A DNA stretch of 64,000 nt from Pontibacter diazotrophicus (GTDB taxonomy: Bacteria; Bacteroidota; Bacteroidia; Cytophagales; Hymenobacteraceae), in NCBI RefSeq assembly GCF_003367245.1, contig NZ_QRGR01000015.1, forward strand, positions 62,001 through 126,000, read 5' to 3'. Both the position numbers and the translations under genes were made by a program. The notes below the pieces were generated by a model that saw only the letters and a program-made list of their open reading frames with translations, was not told where the DNA came from and searched no databases. This document shows positions 52,046 through 62,244 of this stretch, piece by piece; position 1 is the first letter of the stretch, and every line of letters begins with the position of its first letter.

Positions 52046-53011
52046 TCACCACCTGGCCTTAATCCATATCTGCTGTTGCTCCTGGCTAAGGAAGGTCCAG
52101 GCGACGAGTCGGCTTGTCTTATTTCCCTGGCTCATGGGTACTGTTTTCACCTCCAGCGCCTCCACCTGCTTTAGTGCCTGGTACAAACTTTTAAGGTTAA
52201 TTTGCTTTGAAACCAATGTCGTAAACCAAAAGCATGAAGCGGCGAACTGCCTGCTCTGGTAAGCCATATCCGTCACAAATCGCCTCTCCCCTCCTTCGCA
52301 CCACAATTCTGCTTTCTGACCACCAAAGTTAAGCGTTGGCTTCGCAATTTTCTGTTGCTTCAGGTTCGATAACTTGCGCACTGTTCCCGCCTGTGCCTCT
52401 GCCAGGGAGGCATGAAACGGAGGGTTACATACTGTCAGATCGATTCGCTCCTCCTTTTTGATGATTCCCTGGAAAATATCCCGCGGATTCTTTTGTAGCC
52501 GCAGTTCCACTTTACCTTTCAAAGCAGGATTTGATTCGACTATTGTGTTTGCCGAAGCAATGGAAACAGGGTCAATATCGGCCCCTATAAAGGACCAGCC
52601 ATATTCTTTGTTGCCGATGATGGGGTACACGCAGCTTGCCCCCACGCCAACATCCAGGCACGTGATTTTGCTGCCCGTAGGAATTTGCCCCTGGTTGGCA
52701 GCGGCCAGCAAATCGGCGGCATGATGTATATAATCAGCTCTGCCAGGTATGGGCGGGCATAAATAATTGGGTGGGATGTCCCAATTATTTATGCCGTAGA
52801 AGTGCGCCAGCAGTGCCTTGTTCAGCATTTTGACGGCTTTGGGATCAAAGAAATCCACGGAGGCATCCTGATAGGCATTCAACTTCACAAAGGGCCCTAA
52901 TGCAGGGCAACTCGCCACAAGCTGCTTAAAATCATAGCGCGCCCGGTGCCTGTTACGCGGGTGTAAACCCGGTTTTTCTTTTGGATGGGTTTTCTTTTTT
53001 TGAGGGGGCAT
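52046..53011 (-). CDS. rlmF: 23S rRNA (adenine(1618)-N6)-methyltransferase RlmF
   Basis: An SAM-dependent enzyme that methylates N6 of A1618 in 23S rRNA. The 321-residue protein has a basic N-terminal tail ([24 protein letters not shown]), then the family block YHHAADLL-like [14 protein letters not shown], motif [17 protein letters not shown] (about 117-132) and the N6-adenine catalytic motif [14 protein letters not shown] (about 201). The C-terminal [19 protein letters not shown] is also characteristic. Stand-alone gene. Confidence 0.92.
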   Translation of the reverse strand: MPPQKKKTHPKEKPGLHPRNRHRARYDFKQLVASCPALGPFVKLNAYQDASVDFFDPKAVKMLNKALLAHFYGINNWDIPPNYLCPPIPGRADYIHHAADLLAAANQGQIPTGSKITCLDVGVGASCVYPIIGNKEYGWSFIGADIDPVSIASANTIVESNPALKGKVELRLQKNPRDIFQGIIKKEERIDLTVCNPPFHASLAEAQAGTVRKLSNLKQQKIAKPTLNFGGQKAELWCEGGERRFVTDMAYQSRQFAASCFWFTTLVSKQINLKSLYQALKQVEALEVKTVPMSQGNKTSRLVAWTFLSQEQQQIWIKARW

Positions 53012-53037
53012 GGCGGCAGGTTTTCTTCTATTACAAA

Positions 53038-53088
53038 ATATAAACAGAAGAGCAGCTCTAAAGCAGAGCTGCTCTTCTGTTTATATAG
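53038..53088. terminator. Terminator of fumC (near-perfect palindrome)
   Basis: Arms of 22 bp (built on AAACAGAAGAGCAGCTCT, 53038-53059 and 53065-53086) with a 5-base loop lie between fumC and rlmF, both minus-strand, about 70 bases after the fumC stop. Confidence 0.7.
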
Positions 53089-53109
53089 CAGAACGCATAA
53101 TTTAAGTTT

Positions 53110-53156
53110 TCACTAATTGTCGTGTGTCGTGCTACGTGTATCGTAATACGTAAATT
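53110..53156. repeat. Partial repeat related to 36863-37049
   Basis: The string GTCGTGCTACGTGTATCGTA at about 53125 resembles the CGTGCTACGTG words of the 36.9-kb element; both occupy short spacers downstream of minus-strand genes. Members of one dispersed family are likely, this one reduced. Confidence 0.35.
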
Positions 53157-54554
53157 CTACTTCTTCAAACTACCAATCATATCCTCCGGCTTCACCCACT
53201 CATCGTACTGCTCGTTTGTAAGCAAGCCAAGGTCGATGGCGGCTTTGCGAAGCGTAGTACCTTCTTTGTGAGCTTTCTTCGCGATTTTGGCAGCGTTGTC
53301 GTAGCCGATGTGTGGGTTCAGGGCGGTTACCAGCATCAGCGAGTTCTCCAGGTTGTCTTTGATCTTCTCTCTGTTTGGCTCAATACCTACAGCACAGTGC
53401 TTGTCGAAGGAGTCGCAGGCGTCGCCGATCAATTGGGCGCTCATCAGCAGGTTGTAGATCATCACCGGCTTAAACACGTTCAACTCAAAGTGGCCGTTCA
53501 TGCCGCCTACAGAGATAGCCACATCATTTCCGATTACCTGGGCGCAAACCATGGTCATGGCCTCCGCCTGTGTTGGGTTTACTTTACCCGGCATAATAGA
53601 AGAACCTGGCTCATTTTCTGGAATCAGGATCTCGGCAATACCAGAACGTGGGCCTGACGCCAGCAAACGGATGTCATTGGCGATCTTCATCAGGCTTACG
53701 GCCAGTTGCTTTAAAGCACCGGAAGTTTCTACAATGGCATCATGGGCAGCAAGCGCCTCGAACTTGTTAGGTGCCGTAATAAATTCATGGCCGGCAAACT
53801 CAGATATTTTCTGGGCTACCAGTTCGGCATAGCCTTCCGGCGTGTTAAGGCCTGTACCTACAGCGGAACCGCCCAATGCCAGCGTGCTCAGGTGCTCCAG
53901 GGTGTTGCGAAGTGCCTTCATGCCATATTCCAGCTGCGCTACATAGCCGGATAGCTCTTGGCCCAGCGTCAGCGGCGTTGCATCCATCAGGTGCGTGCGG
54001 CCAATCTTCACCACATCCATAAACTCCTCCGACTTGCCGTGCAGCGTGTCGCGCAGCTTCTGAATCATGGGCAGCGTGTGCTCCACCACCTTCTTGTAGC
54101 CTGCAATGTGCATGGCCGTCGGGAAGGTGTCGTTCGAAGACTGCGATTTGTTCACGTCGTCATTCGGGTGAATCTTCTTCTTCTCGTCCATCAGGTCGCC
54201 GCCCAGCAATACGTGCGCACGATTGGCCACCACCTCGTTCACGTTCATGTTCGACTGTGTGCCAGAACCTGTCTGCCATACTACCAGCGGAAACTCATCG
54301 TCAAGATTCCCGGCCAGTATTTCATCACAAACTTCGCTAATGATGTCGGCTTTGTCCTGCGCCAACACACCTAACTGGGCATTCGCCTGTGCAGCAGATT
54401 TTTTAAGGATAGCGAAAGCCTGAATCACCTCTTTCGGCATCGTCTGTCCGCCGATGGTGAAGTTCTCTTTTGAGCGCTGTGTCTGCGCGCCCCAGTATTT
54501 TTCTGCAGGTACCTCTATAGGCCCCATGGTGTCTTTTTCTACACGAACTTGCAT
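53157..54554 (-). CDS. fumC: Fumarate hydratase class II
   Basis: A soluble homotetrameric iron-independent enzyme of the TCA cycle that interconverts fumarate and malate. The 465-residue protein carries the signature [15 protein letters not shown] (about 317-331), the [17 protein letters not shown] region near 100 and the [23 protein letters not shown] region near 135. The active-site Ser and His (about 317 and 187) are present. Complete length for the family; own terminator. Confidence 0.95.
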   Translation of the reverse strand: MQVRVEKDTMGPIEVPAEKYWGAQTQRSKENFTIGGQTMPKEVIQAFAILKKSAAQANAQLGVLAQDKADIISEVCDEILAGNLDDEFPLVVWQTGSGTQSNMNVNEVVANRAHVLLGGDLMDEKKKIHPNDDVNKSQSSNDTFPTAMHIAGYKKVVEHTLPMIQKLRDTLHGKSEEFMDVVKIGRTHLMDATPLTLGQELSGYVAQLEYGMKALRNTLEHLSTLALGGSAVGTGLNTPEGYAELVAQKISEFAGHEFITAPNKFEALAAHDAIVETSGALKQLAVSLMKIANDIRLLASGPRSGIAEILIPENEPGSSIMPGKVNPTQAEAMTMVCAQVIGNDVAISVGGMNGHFELNVFKPVMIYNLLMSAQLIGDACDSFDKHCAVGIEPNREKIKDNLENSLMLVTALNPHIGYDNAAKIAKKAHKEGTTLRKAAIDLGLLTNEQYDEWVKPEDMIGSLKK

Positions 54555-54737
54555 ATAGTTTTATCTATTAGATTAAAGGAACATGTGTCTGTGGCAAAAC
54601 TATGAAATTATTCCATAAGATGCGGGCAAGCCATTGGCTGCTTTATTCCTTACGCATAGGAGCAGGAATGGCTTAAAAGGATGCAGCAAAAATGGCTGAC
54701 ACCAATTAGAATAAACATGCCTGTTGTAGAAAATTCT

Positions 54738-55454
54738 TTACCGAATCACCCTTTTACCTGATCGCTCTGCCAGCAAAGCAATCATTTCCAACTGCACAGG
54801 TTTGAGGTAAGTGGTGTTGATGTTTGTTTGGTCGGTGAAGGAAACAAGGTATTCGCCCTCAGCTCCCAAATACTGGATACTCTCAATTTCCTGCATGTCG
54901 TAAGCGCGCTGCTCCAGCAGCAGGTTGGTAGCCTGAACCTCGTTCTGGTCTATAGTTACATGCCAGCGCAGCGCATAAAACGTGACGATGCCTGAGACAA
55001 CCAGCAGCACAAGTAGCAGGATGCTATATACACGAGTAGAGTGCTGCCCTTCTACCTGTTGGGTGTAGGATTGATAAAGCTCATAATCATTGCCTAATAC
55101 CGCACTTTGCACAATACGCAGTGGCAGCACCGCCAGCGTGAGGCCAAGCAGCAAACCTGGTGCAAAAAACGCCCTGAAGTTTGGCGTCATTACAAACAGG
55201 TGTTCCTCAGAAGCATGGATGATGCTGGAAAGGAGTGCCAGAACACCGGCACTGAATACCGTTAAGATGGCGGCAAAAAAGAAATAGGCAACTGTCAGCT
55301 TCAGCTCCTGCTTTTGGATGTACTTCAGATCGTCTGCTGGCATGGCAGCAGTATGCTGTGCCGGCGACAGCCTGCGTAAAGCATAGCGGACAACGGGCAG
55401 CAGCACTGCCACTGCAAAAAAGGCAATCAGTAAACTCTTGATAATTTCCAGCAT
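54738..55454 (-). CDS. Membrane protein with C-terminal PH-like domain
   Basis: A 238-residue inner-membrane protein not assigned to a named family. It has four hydrophobic segments (IAFFAVAVLLPVVRYA near 9-24, LTVAYFFFAAILTVFSAGVLALL near 52-74, FFAPGLLLGLTLAVLPLRIV near 91-110 and ILLLVLLVVSGIVTFYAL near 140-157) followed by a soluble region where VTIDQNEVQATNLLLEQRAYDMQEIESIQYLG resembles a bacterial PH-domain entry. It lies 24 bases beyond the Mpo1-like gene on the same strand, so they probably form an operon. Confidence 0.6.
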   Translation of the reverse strand: MLEIIKSLLIAFFAVAVLLPVVRYALRRLSPAQHTAAMPADDLKYIQKQELKLTVAYFFFAAILTVFSAGVLALLSSIIHASEEHLFVMTPNFRAFFAPGLLLGLTLAVLPLRIVQSAVLGNDYELYQSYTQQVEGQHSTRVYSILLLVLLVVSGIVTFYALRWHVTIDQNEVQATNLLLEQRAYDMQEIESIQYLGAEGEYLVSFTDQTNINTTYLKPVQLEMIALLAERSGKRVIR

Positions 55455-55478
55455 AGGGAAAGGGTTAGTCCCGCAAAG

Positions 55479-55961
55479 TTAATACGGTATCCCCAATTTC
55501 CGATAAATAAAGCCAAGTAACCAGGCCGGGCCTATCAACAGGAACTGCAGGTCTTTCAGGAAAGAAGGTTTTTTGCCCTCTACCTTGTGCCCGTAGAACT
55601 GCCCAATCCAGGCAAGGATGAACACCACCAGGCAAATGAGCCAGAGCGGTGTCTCAAATGCCGCCTCCACCGCATGTACTGCCCACAGCACCACGGCGCA
55701 TACCAGGCCCATCCCCAGAAACATCGAAAAAGACAGGCGCAGGTAAAACAGCAGGCCCAGCAACACGACAACAGTGCCAAAATGCACAAAAGGTTGCACC
55801 TGGGGCGGGAATAGCTCCTTTAAGGCTCCGCTTGGGATACTGGCCAGTAAGCCAATAACACTGAAAAATATCAGCGGAACGCAGATCCAGTGGATGAGTT
55901 TGTTGGTGTGGTTCTGATGGCTCTGGCCATATTCATCAAACCATTGCTGCATTGTTCTCAT
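55479..55961 (-). CDS. Mpo1-like (DUF962 / YGL010w) membrane protein
   Basis: A 160-residue membrane protein of the Mpo1 family, whose yeast member is a dioxygenase in 2-hydroxy fatty-acid degradation. The start WFDEYGQSHQNHTNKLIHWICVPLIFFSVIG contains the conserved histidines that hold iron in the yeast enzyme, and four hydrophobic helices follow. A second histidine pair is near IGQFYGHKVEGKKPSF. Whether the bacterial form has the same reaction is not shown. First gene of a two-gene operon with a membrane protein of unknown role. Confidence 0.85.
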   Translation of the reverse strand: MRTMQQWFDEYGQSHQNHTNKLIHWICVPLIFFSVIGLLASIPSGALKELFPPQVQPFVHFGTVVVLLGLLFYLRLSFSMFLGMGLVCAVVLWAVHAVEAAFETPLWLICLVVFILAWIGQFYGHKVEGKKPSFLKDLQFLLIGPAWLLGFIYRKLGIPY

Positions 55962-56114
55962 ATATGTGATATTGAAAGGTTTAGAGTTGTTTTTGTAGAG
56001 GTTTATCCATAGATGGAATGTACTTATTTTACCTTGTTTTTACAATAAGACAACGCTGCTTGAGTATGAATTTTCTGCGCCTCCGCATCTATGAGGTATT
56101 GATGACTTTTTTTG

Positions 56115-56122
56115 TACATTTG
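56115..56122 (+). promoter_or_regulatory. Possible -7 promoter element
   Basis: TACATTTG matches TAnnTTTG exactly, 88 bases before the histidine kinase start. The -33 partner is not convincing. Confidence 0.3.
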
Positions 56123-56210
56123 AGAAAGGTAGAACTGCTTGCGGGGGAAATGAACAGCGCAAAAGCACCTTTCGCTTTTGCCGGCAAGATGTAGCATTAA
56201 GCCATAACAC

Positions 56211-59123
56211 ATGGAATTAGCCAGACTGGCCCGATTTTTAAAACATCATTATATAGCTGTATTCTCTTTTCTGCTCATATTCCTGCTCACGCTTTTTGTC
56301 TATTCAGAAACGAAGGATAAAGCAGACGAACGAAGTAAGAGGCTGTTTGAGCTGCATGCAGATCAGGCTATTGCAGCTGTTGAGAAGCGCATGAACGACT
56401 ACATTCAGGTACTGACTGGAGCGAAAGCGCTCCTTGTTGCTTCTGATACAATAGAGCGCAGTGCCTGGCGTAAATACTATAACTCACTGAACCTGGAGGA
56501 GAACTACCCGGGTTTTCAGGCGCTCGGCTACACCCACGCTGTCAGGCCTTCAGAACTGGCCGCTTATGAGCAGCGCATTCGCGCTGAAGGCTTCAGCGGG
56601 TTCAGCGTTCATCCTGAGGGAAAGCGGACGGAATACACTCCCATCACTTATATAGAGCCCTTTACCGGCCGGAATCTGCGTGCCTTTGGGTTTGATATGT
56701 CCAGCGAGCCTACGCGGCAGTCAGCCATGCGTATTGCCCGCGACACAAAGCAACCGGCCTTGTCGGGGAAGGTGCGCCTGGTGCAGGAAGACGGAGAAGA
56801 TGAGCAGGCAGGTTTCCTGATCTACCTGCCCTTGTACAGGAATAACGCCGACCCTACCTCCATTAAAGACCGCCAGAACCTGATTAGAGGGTTTGTATAC
56901 AGTCCTTTCCGGGCCAAAGACCTGATAACTTCCATTCTGGGGCAGCAATTTGACGACATCGATGTCGAGGTGTACGATGGCACCAGCTTTGCAAAGGAGT
57001 CGCTGCTTTACAGCACAGATTCCACTTTGTACTATCACACCAACAACAGAACCCTCACTTATCCAGGCACCATCAGTATCGGGAACCATACCTGGCGCCT
57101 CTTCATTACAGCAGAGCCCGAAAGGACTGCTGAATCAGAACTGCCGTATTACATTCTGGCGGGAGGCGTAATTATCAGCTTGCTGATGGGCTTTATCATC
57201 TGGTCCCTCTCCAACACCCGACGGTCCAACCGCCTGAAACAGACCATTACGGACAACGCCACGGCAGCCCTCTTTATCATCGATGCCAAAGGTTATTGTA
57301 CCTTTATGAACCCGGCTGCTGAAGAGATGACAGGGTATACTTTAGAGGAGATGGAGGGAAAAACCCTGCACGAAATGGTGCACTACTTGCATCCGGATGG
57401 TTCTGCTTTTGCTGTAGAGGAATGCAGGGTCCGCACAGCATTGGCTATAACAGAGCCAATGCGCGCTTACGAAGACGTATTTATCCATAGAGACGGGAGC
57501 TTTATTAACGTGTCGTGTGCGGTGCAACCTATTAAAGAAAGAGGCTCCGGAACCTATGCTATTATCGAAGTACGTGACATAACAGAAGAGAAACGCGCAA
57601 AGGAGGCGATCATAGAGAGCGAGGCGCGATTCAGAACCATGGCCGATAACGCGCCTGTGATGATATGGGTAGGTAACCCCCGGGGAGAGTACGTGTATGT
57701 AAACAAACAGTGGATTGACTTTACAGGGTTCTCGTTTGAAGAAAGCATTAGCATGGGCTGGCGCGAGGTGCTGGAGCCGGAGCATATGCCGGAGTATGCT
57801 GAAGTGTTTGAAAAGGCCGCTGCAGCGTCAGGTTCATTTAAAATGGAAATGCGCATGCGCCGCCACGACGGAAAGCTGCGTTGGGTAATAAATACAGCTA
57901 TGCCTCGCTTCGGGGTGAACGGGGAGTTTTTGGGTCACATTGGCTCTATTATCGATATCACAGAGATAAAGGAAGCAGAGCGCAAGGTGAAGCAGAATGC
58001 GGAACTGTTGCAGAAGCTGTTCTTAGAGGTGCCAGCGGTGGTGGGCCTGGTGCGGGCCCAAGACTTTAAATATGTGCTGGCCAATCCACAATACCGCCGC
58101 TTGTATGGCAACCGCCCGCTTGTAGGTAAAACTATTTACGATGCCCACACCAAAGAAGAAGGACACGGGTTTTTCCAACGCCTCGAGCGGGTGGTGGAAA
58201 CAGGTGAGCCTTTTGTGGGAAATGAAACAGTTGCCACCTTCGACCGCTATAACAACGGGCAGTTGGAGCGCGGCTACTTTAATCTAGTGTATCAGCCATT
58301 GATAGATGGCAACGGACAGGTGGAGGCCGTGCTGGTATTTGCAGTAGAGGTAACGGAACTGGTGAAGGCCCGCAAAGAACTCATCATTACCAATGAGGAG
58401 CTGAGCGAGAAGAACACAGAACTGCAGCGCATTAACAACGACCTCGATAACTTTGTGTACACCGCCTCTCACGACCTGAAATCGCCTATCGCCAACATGG
58501 AAGGCCTGGCCACGCTGCTGCGCGACATCCTGCAGGGCAACCTCAAGCACGAAGACATGCAGGTGCTGGACATGCTGCAGCAGGCTGTAAACAAACTGAA
58601 AGGCACCATTGCTGACCTGACAGAAATTACAAAAGTGCAGAAAGAGCTACAGTCGGAGGTGGAGCCACTTTCTTTTGAGAACATGTTGCAGGACATTACC
58701 ACTGATATAGATAAACTGATCAAAGAGGCTGACGCCACCATCAGCACCGACCTGGAGGTGAAGAACATCCTATACGCCCGGAAAAACCTACGCAGCATTA
58801 TCTACAACTTAGTTTCTAACGCCATCAAGTATAAGTCGCCTGAGCGGGCACCTGAGGTGCGCATTACTACCTACCAGCAGGCCGGGTATATTGTGCTGGA
58901 GGTGAAGGATAACGGGCTGGGTATAAAGAAGGAGCAGCAGCATAAGCTCTTCACTATGTTCAAGCGCCTGCACAGCCATGTGGAGGGTACCGGTATTGGT
59001 CTGTACATCGTGAAGCGCATCATAGAAAATAATGGCGGCTTCATTAAAGTAGAGAGTGAGGTAGGCAAGGGCACTACCTTTAAAGTGTATTTTAAGCAGG
59101 CATCTGTAGCTGAAGTAGTATAA
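56211..59123 (+). CDS. CHASE-PAS histidine kinase
   Basis: A membrane sensor kinase of 970 residues. Order: membrane helix (about 14-31), a periplasmic CHASE domain (about 75-290, with GFQALGYTHAVRPSEL), a second helix (about 313-332), three PAS domains (about 342-465, 467-595, 596-725), HisKA and HATPase. The phosphorylated His754 is in TASHDLKSPIANM; the ATPase has SIIYNLVSNAIKYKSPE (N box), EVKDNGLGI (G1) and EGTGIGLYIVKRIIENNGG (G2). CHASE domains in other bacteria sense small molecules. No response regulator is adjacent, so it is an orphan. It heads a run of plus-strand genes. Confidence 0.9.
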   Translation: MELARLARFLKHHYIAVFSFLLIFLLTLFVYSETKDKADERSKRLFELHADQAIAAVEKRMNDYIQVLTGAKALLVASDTIERSAWRKYYNSLNLEENYPGFQALGYTHAVRPSELAAYEQRIRAEGFSGFSVHPEGKRTEYTPITYIEPFTGRNLRAFGFDMSSEPTRQSAMRIARDTKQPALSGKVRLVQEDGEDEQAGFLIYLPLYRNNADPTSIKDRQNLIRGFVYSPFRAKDLITSILGQQFDDIDVEVYDGTSFAKESLLYSTDSTLYYHTNNRTLTYPGTISIGNHTWRLFITAEPERTAESELPYYILAGGVIISLLMGFIIWSLSNTRRSNRLKQTITDNATAALFIIDAKGYCTFMNPAAEEMTGYTLEEMEGKTLHEMVHYLHPDGSAFAVEECRVRTALAITEPMRAYEDVFIHRDGSFINVSCAVQPIKERGSGTYAIIEVRDITEEKRAKEAIIESEARFRTMADNAPVMIWVGNPRGEYVYVNKQWIDFTGFSFEESISMGWREVLEPEHMPEYAEVFEKAAAASGSFKMEMRMRRHDGKLRWVINTAMPRFGVNGEFLGHIGSIIDITEIKEAERKVKQNAELLQKLFLEVPAVVGLVRAQDFKYVLANPQYRRLYGNRPLVGKTIYDAHTKEEGHGFFQRLERVVETGEPFVGNETVATFDRYNNGQLERGYFNLVYQPLIDGNGQVEAVLVFAVEVTELVKARKELIITNEELSEKNTELQRINNDLDNFVYTASHDLKSPIANMEGLATLLRDILQGNLKHEDMQVLDMLQQAVNKLKGTIADLTEITKVQKELQSEVEPLSFENMLQDITTDIDKLIKEADATISTDLEVKNILYARKNLRSIIYNLVSNAIKYKSPERAPEVRITTYQQAGYIVLEVKDNGLGIKKEQQHKLFTMFKRLHSHVEGTGIGLYIVKRIIENNGGFIKVESEVGKGTTFKVYFKQASVAEVV

Positions 59124-59271
59124 GAGTCAAAAGAGCTGATATTACACATTAAAAGCCGTTTTTAATCTGAACTTTGGCGGAAACAAGTAATCCTTCTGCC
59201 TCTTATTTTGTTCTGATTGATGGATGAACCTATCCAAATAACGAGCAACGAAACACAACTAACGACATTTA

Positions 59272-60651
59272 ATGGCTAAAATAAAAACATCCTATTTCTG
59301 CCAGAGCTGTGGCGCCCAGTCCGCCAAGTGGATTGGAAAGTGCCCGGCCTGTGGCGAATGGAATACCTATGTAGAAGAAGTGGTGCAGCGCGAGGAGGTA
59401 ACCCCGACTACAGCCTGGAAAGTAGGCAGCAGCACCGCCCAAGTCTCCAATAAACCGAAACCCATTGCGGATATAAGCTTTCAGGAGCAGCAGCGCGTGG
59501 TTACGCAGGACCAGGAACTGAACCGTGTATTGGGAGGCGGCATTGTGCCGGGCTCCATGGTGCTGATCGGGGGCGAACCCGGCATTGGTAAAAGTACGCT
59601 GATGCTGCAGATTGCCCTGAGCCTGCGCGGTATGAAAGTGCTGTATGTGAGTGGAGAGGAAAGCGAGCAGCAGATTAAGATGCGCGCCGAGCGCCTCACT
59701 GCCCAAACCTCCGATTGCTTTATCCTTACGGAAACAGGTACGCAGAACATCTTTAAGCAGATAGAAATGGTGCGGCCGCAGGTGCTTATCATCGACTCCA
59801 TCCAGACCCTCCACTCCTCTTTCATAGAATCAGGCGCGGGTAGCGTGAGCCAGGTGCGCGAGTGCACAGCCGAACTGCTGAAGTTTGCCAAAGAGAGCGG
59901 CACCCCTGTTTTCCTGATCGGCCACATTACCAAAGAGGGCAACCTGGCCGGCCCGAAGATACTGGAGCACATGGTAGACACAGTGCTGCAGTTTGAAGGC
60001 GACCGCCATATGACCTACCGCATCCTGCGCACCACTAAAAACCGCTTCGGCTCTACCTCTGAGCTGGGTATTTATGAAATGCTGGGCACAGGCCTGCGGG
60101 AGGTAAGCAACCCGTCCGAAATCCTGATCTCGCAGCGCGAGGATGCCTTTAGTGGCATTGCCATCGGAGCTACCTTGGAGGGCAACCGCCCGCTGCTGAT
60201 AGAGGTGCAAAGCCTGGTAACGCCAGCTACCTACGGTACCCCACAGCGCACCAGCACCGGTTACGATGCCAAGCGCCTGAACATGCTGCTGGCGGTGCTG
60301 GAGAAGCGCGGTGGCTACCGTTTAGGGGCGCAGGACGTGTTCCTGAATATTGCCGGGGGCTTAAAAGTAGAAGACCCTGCCCTTGACCTGGCCGTGTGCG
60401 CCTCCATCCTTTCCTCTTTCGAAGATATGGCCATTCCGAGCACAGCGGCCTTTGCCGCCGAAGTGGGCCTTGGTGGCGAGGTGCGTGCCGTAAACCGGGT
60501 CGAGAACCGCATCAGTGAGGCTGAAAAGCTTGGGTTTACAGATATCTATATCTCTAAATACAACAAGAAAGGGCTTGACTTCAGCAAGTTCTCTATCAAC
60601 ATACATGCCTTTGGCAGGTTAGAGGAGGTGTTCAGCAACTTGTTCGGGTAA
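59272..60651 (+). CDS. radA: DNA repair protein RadA
   Basis: A RecA-like branch-migration helicase used in homologous recombination. The 459-residue protein opens with the Cys4 zinc finger CQSCGAQSAKWIGKCPACGEW (10-30; 21 residues, key CxxC...CxxC), Walker A GGEPGIGKST near 97-106, the RadA-specific KNRFGSTSELGIYEM, and the C-terminal Lon-like domain (QDVFLNIAGGLKVEDPALDLAV). The catalytic-type Lon domain residues are typically inactive in this family. Single gene with a terminator after it. Confidence 0.95.
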   Translation: MAKIKTSYFCQSCGAQSAKWIGKCPACGEWNTYVEEVVQREEVTPTTAWKVGSSTAQVSNKPKPIADISFQEQQRVVTQDQELNRVLGGGIVPGSMVLIGGEPGIGKSTLMLQIALSLRGMKVLYVSGEESEQQIKMRAERLTAQTSDCFILTETGTQNIFKQIEMVRPQVLIIDSIQTLHSSFIESGAGSVSQVRECTAELLKFAKESGTPVFLIGHITKEGNLAGPKILEHMVDTVLQFEGDRHMTYRILRTTKNRFGSTSELGIYEMLGTGLREVSNPSEILISQREDAFSGIAIGATLEGNRPLLIEVQSLVTPATYGTPQRTSTGYDAKRLNMLLAVLEKRGGYRLGAQDVFLNIAGGLKVEDPALDLAVCASILSSFEDMAIPSTAAFAAEVGLGGEVRAVNRVENRISEAEKLGFTDIYISKYNKKGLDFSKFSINIHAFGRLEEVFSNLFG

Positions 60652-60761
60652 GCAGATTTTTATATCCCATCTTTCCACAGAGGTAAAGAAGAGCAGGATA
60701 CTGCAATGAGTTGTGTCAGCTGCCTCATTGGTTGTTCCTCCATACTGTTGTACCTGTACTC

Positions 60762-60796
60762 AAGCCCGATATCTTCCTGGTATCGGGCTTTTTTTA
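60762..60796 (+). terminator. Terminator after radA
   Basis: A 10-bp stem AAGCCCGATA / TATCGGGCTT with a T run lies 110 bases after the radA stop; part of that distance has no recognisable gene. Confidence 0.7.
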
Positions 60797-60938
60797 TACT
60801 CCAGAGCAGTGTGGGTGCTATGTCAATAGTAAAGAGGGCAATAACCGTTGTTTGTTTTGCTGCGTACTTAAAACCTACCTACCGGTGTATACCGGAGACA
60901 GTTTTGAACTATGAAAAACAACTATAACAACAAAGCAT

Positions 60939-62123
60939 ATGGCATTAATAAATAAAAAAGATATTGAGAAGTTGATAAATGTGCAAAGCAACAATGGGAA
61001 TGCTCTGTGCCTCTCCTTCTACTTACCCACTCACCGCGCCGGCAAAGAAACACTGAATGGACAGGACAGCCTTGCCTTTAAAAACCAGATACGGAAGGCA
61101 AAAGAGCTTTTGGAAAAACATGATGTACCAGACGCAGAGATAGCAGAGTATATAAAGCCTGCAGAAGCTCTTTTGAACGAGAATGGTTTCTGGCGTCACC
61201 AGGGCGAAGGCTTGGCTGTGTTTATCACGAAAGGCTTTTCAACACATTATGAGTTGCCGGTATCTATGCCAAATGAGGTGTTTGTACTTGATCAGTTTTA
61301 CTTTACACCCATGCTGCCTGTCCTGAGCCAGAACGGCCGCTTCTTTATCCTGTGGCTATACCGCGAGAAAGTTGCTTTCTATGAGGCGACGATAGACAAT
61401 ATCAGGCAGATTGATATCAGTTCGTTTGTGCCGGAGTCTATGAACGAATCATTGAAATTCGACGTGAAAGGAAACGACCAGGACTTTAACCACAGCAGAA
61501 CCACCACCAACGGATCAAATATTCTGGTTAATGCACAGGGTTTTTCACAATCTGACCAGCAGCATGACCGCGTACGTGAGTTTATGCTGGATATAGATAA
61601 CAACCTGCAGGAGATTCTGCACGATGCCACAGAGCCGCTGGTGTTGGCCGGAGTAGACCACTATTGCAGTATTTACCGCAATATCAGCAAGTATAAGCAC
61701 ATTGTGGAGCAGAACATCAACGTGAACGAGGGCGGCGGTGATATGCACTCGATACACGAAAGAGCACTGGCTGTAATGAAACCACTGATGCAGAAGGGTC
61801 ATTCAGAAGCACTTACACGCTACCAGAACGTGGCAGGGACAGGTTCTACGTCTGAAGACATTGCCACCGTGGCTGCTGAGGCAGTACATGGCCGCATAGA
61901 TACCTTGTTTATTGCGCCAAGTGAGCCTGTATGGGGTACTTACGATTCCGTAAAAGCAACAGCTGAGGTGCATGAGGAGTACCAGCGTGGAGATGACGAC
62001 CTTGTTAATCTGGCGGCTATCAAGACAATAGCACAGGGAGGTACAGTGTACGTTAGCAGCTACAATGGCTTGCAGGAAGCAACAGACGGACGTGTAAACG
62101 TAAAAGCCCTGTTCCGATACTAA
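60939..62123 (+). CDS. Bacterial eRF1-like (baeRF) protein
   Basis: A soluble 394-residue protein that I recognise as a bacterial archaeo-eukaryotic release factor-like family member (baeRF, family 7 or 3 type). Features are the opening CLSFYLPTHRAGKETLNGQD, NENGFWRHQGEGLAVFITKGF near 84-104, the DRVREFMLDIDNNLQEILHDATEPLVLAGVDHYCSIYR middle and a C-terminal RNase-like domain with HGRIDTLFIAPSEPVWG and GGTVYVSSYN. No GGQ peptide-release motif is seen, so a release-factor role is doubtful; ribosome binding or stress functions are inferred for the family. Own terminator follows. Confidence 0.75.
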   Translation: MALINKKDIEKLINVQSNNGNALCLSFYLPTHRAGKETLNGQDSLAFKNQIRKAKELLEKHDVPDAEIAEYIKPAEALLNENGFWRHQGEGLAVFITKGFSTHYELPVSMPNEVFVLDQFYFTPMLPVLSQNGRFFILWLYREKVAFYEATIDNIRQIDISSFVPESMNESLKFDVKGNDQDFNHSRTTTNGSNILVNAQGFSQSDQQHDRVREFMLDIDNNLQEILHDATEPLVLAGVDHYCSIYRNISKYKHIVEQNINVNEGGGDMHSIHERALAVMKPLMQKGHSEALTRYQNVAGTGSTSEDIATVAAEAVHGRIDTLFIAPSEPVWGTYDSVKATAEVHEEYQRGDDDLVNLAAIKTIAQGGTVYVSSYNGLQEATDGRVNVKALFRY

Positions 62124-62166
62124 GAAGTCATATTTTTGGCCATTCGCGCCAGAAACCATAACTTAG

Positions 62167-62196
62167 AGGGCAGCCAGTGTGGCTGCCCTTTTTTAT
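62167..62196 (+). terminator. Terminator of the baeRF gene
   Basis: A 10-bp stem AGGGCAGCCA / TGGCTGCCCT with a 3-base loop and trailing T run lies 44 bases after the stop. Confidence 0.75.
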
Positions 62197-62244
62197 TCAG
62201 CAAAAGGAGCTGATACTTTCTTTTGCTCCCTTAGCCTACTTTGC

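Noticed and set aside
56024-56210. Replication origin at the change from mainly minus-strand to plus-strand genes near 56 kb
   Set aside because: Gene orientation changes here, but the spacer is short and holds only one word close to a DnaA box (TTATCCATA near 56003); there is no clear skew switch in it.
56024-56212. A 62-codon minus-strand frame between the Mpo1-like gene and the histidine kinase
   Set aside because: Overlaps the promoter region of the kinase gene, no family pattern, mixed composition.
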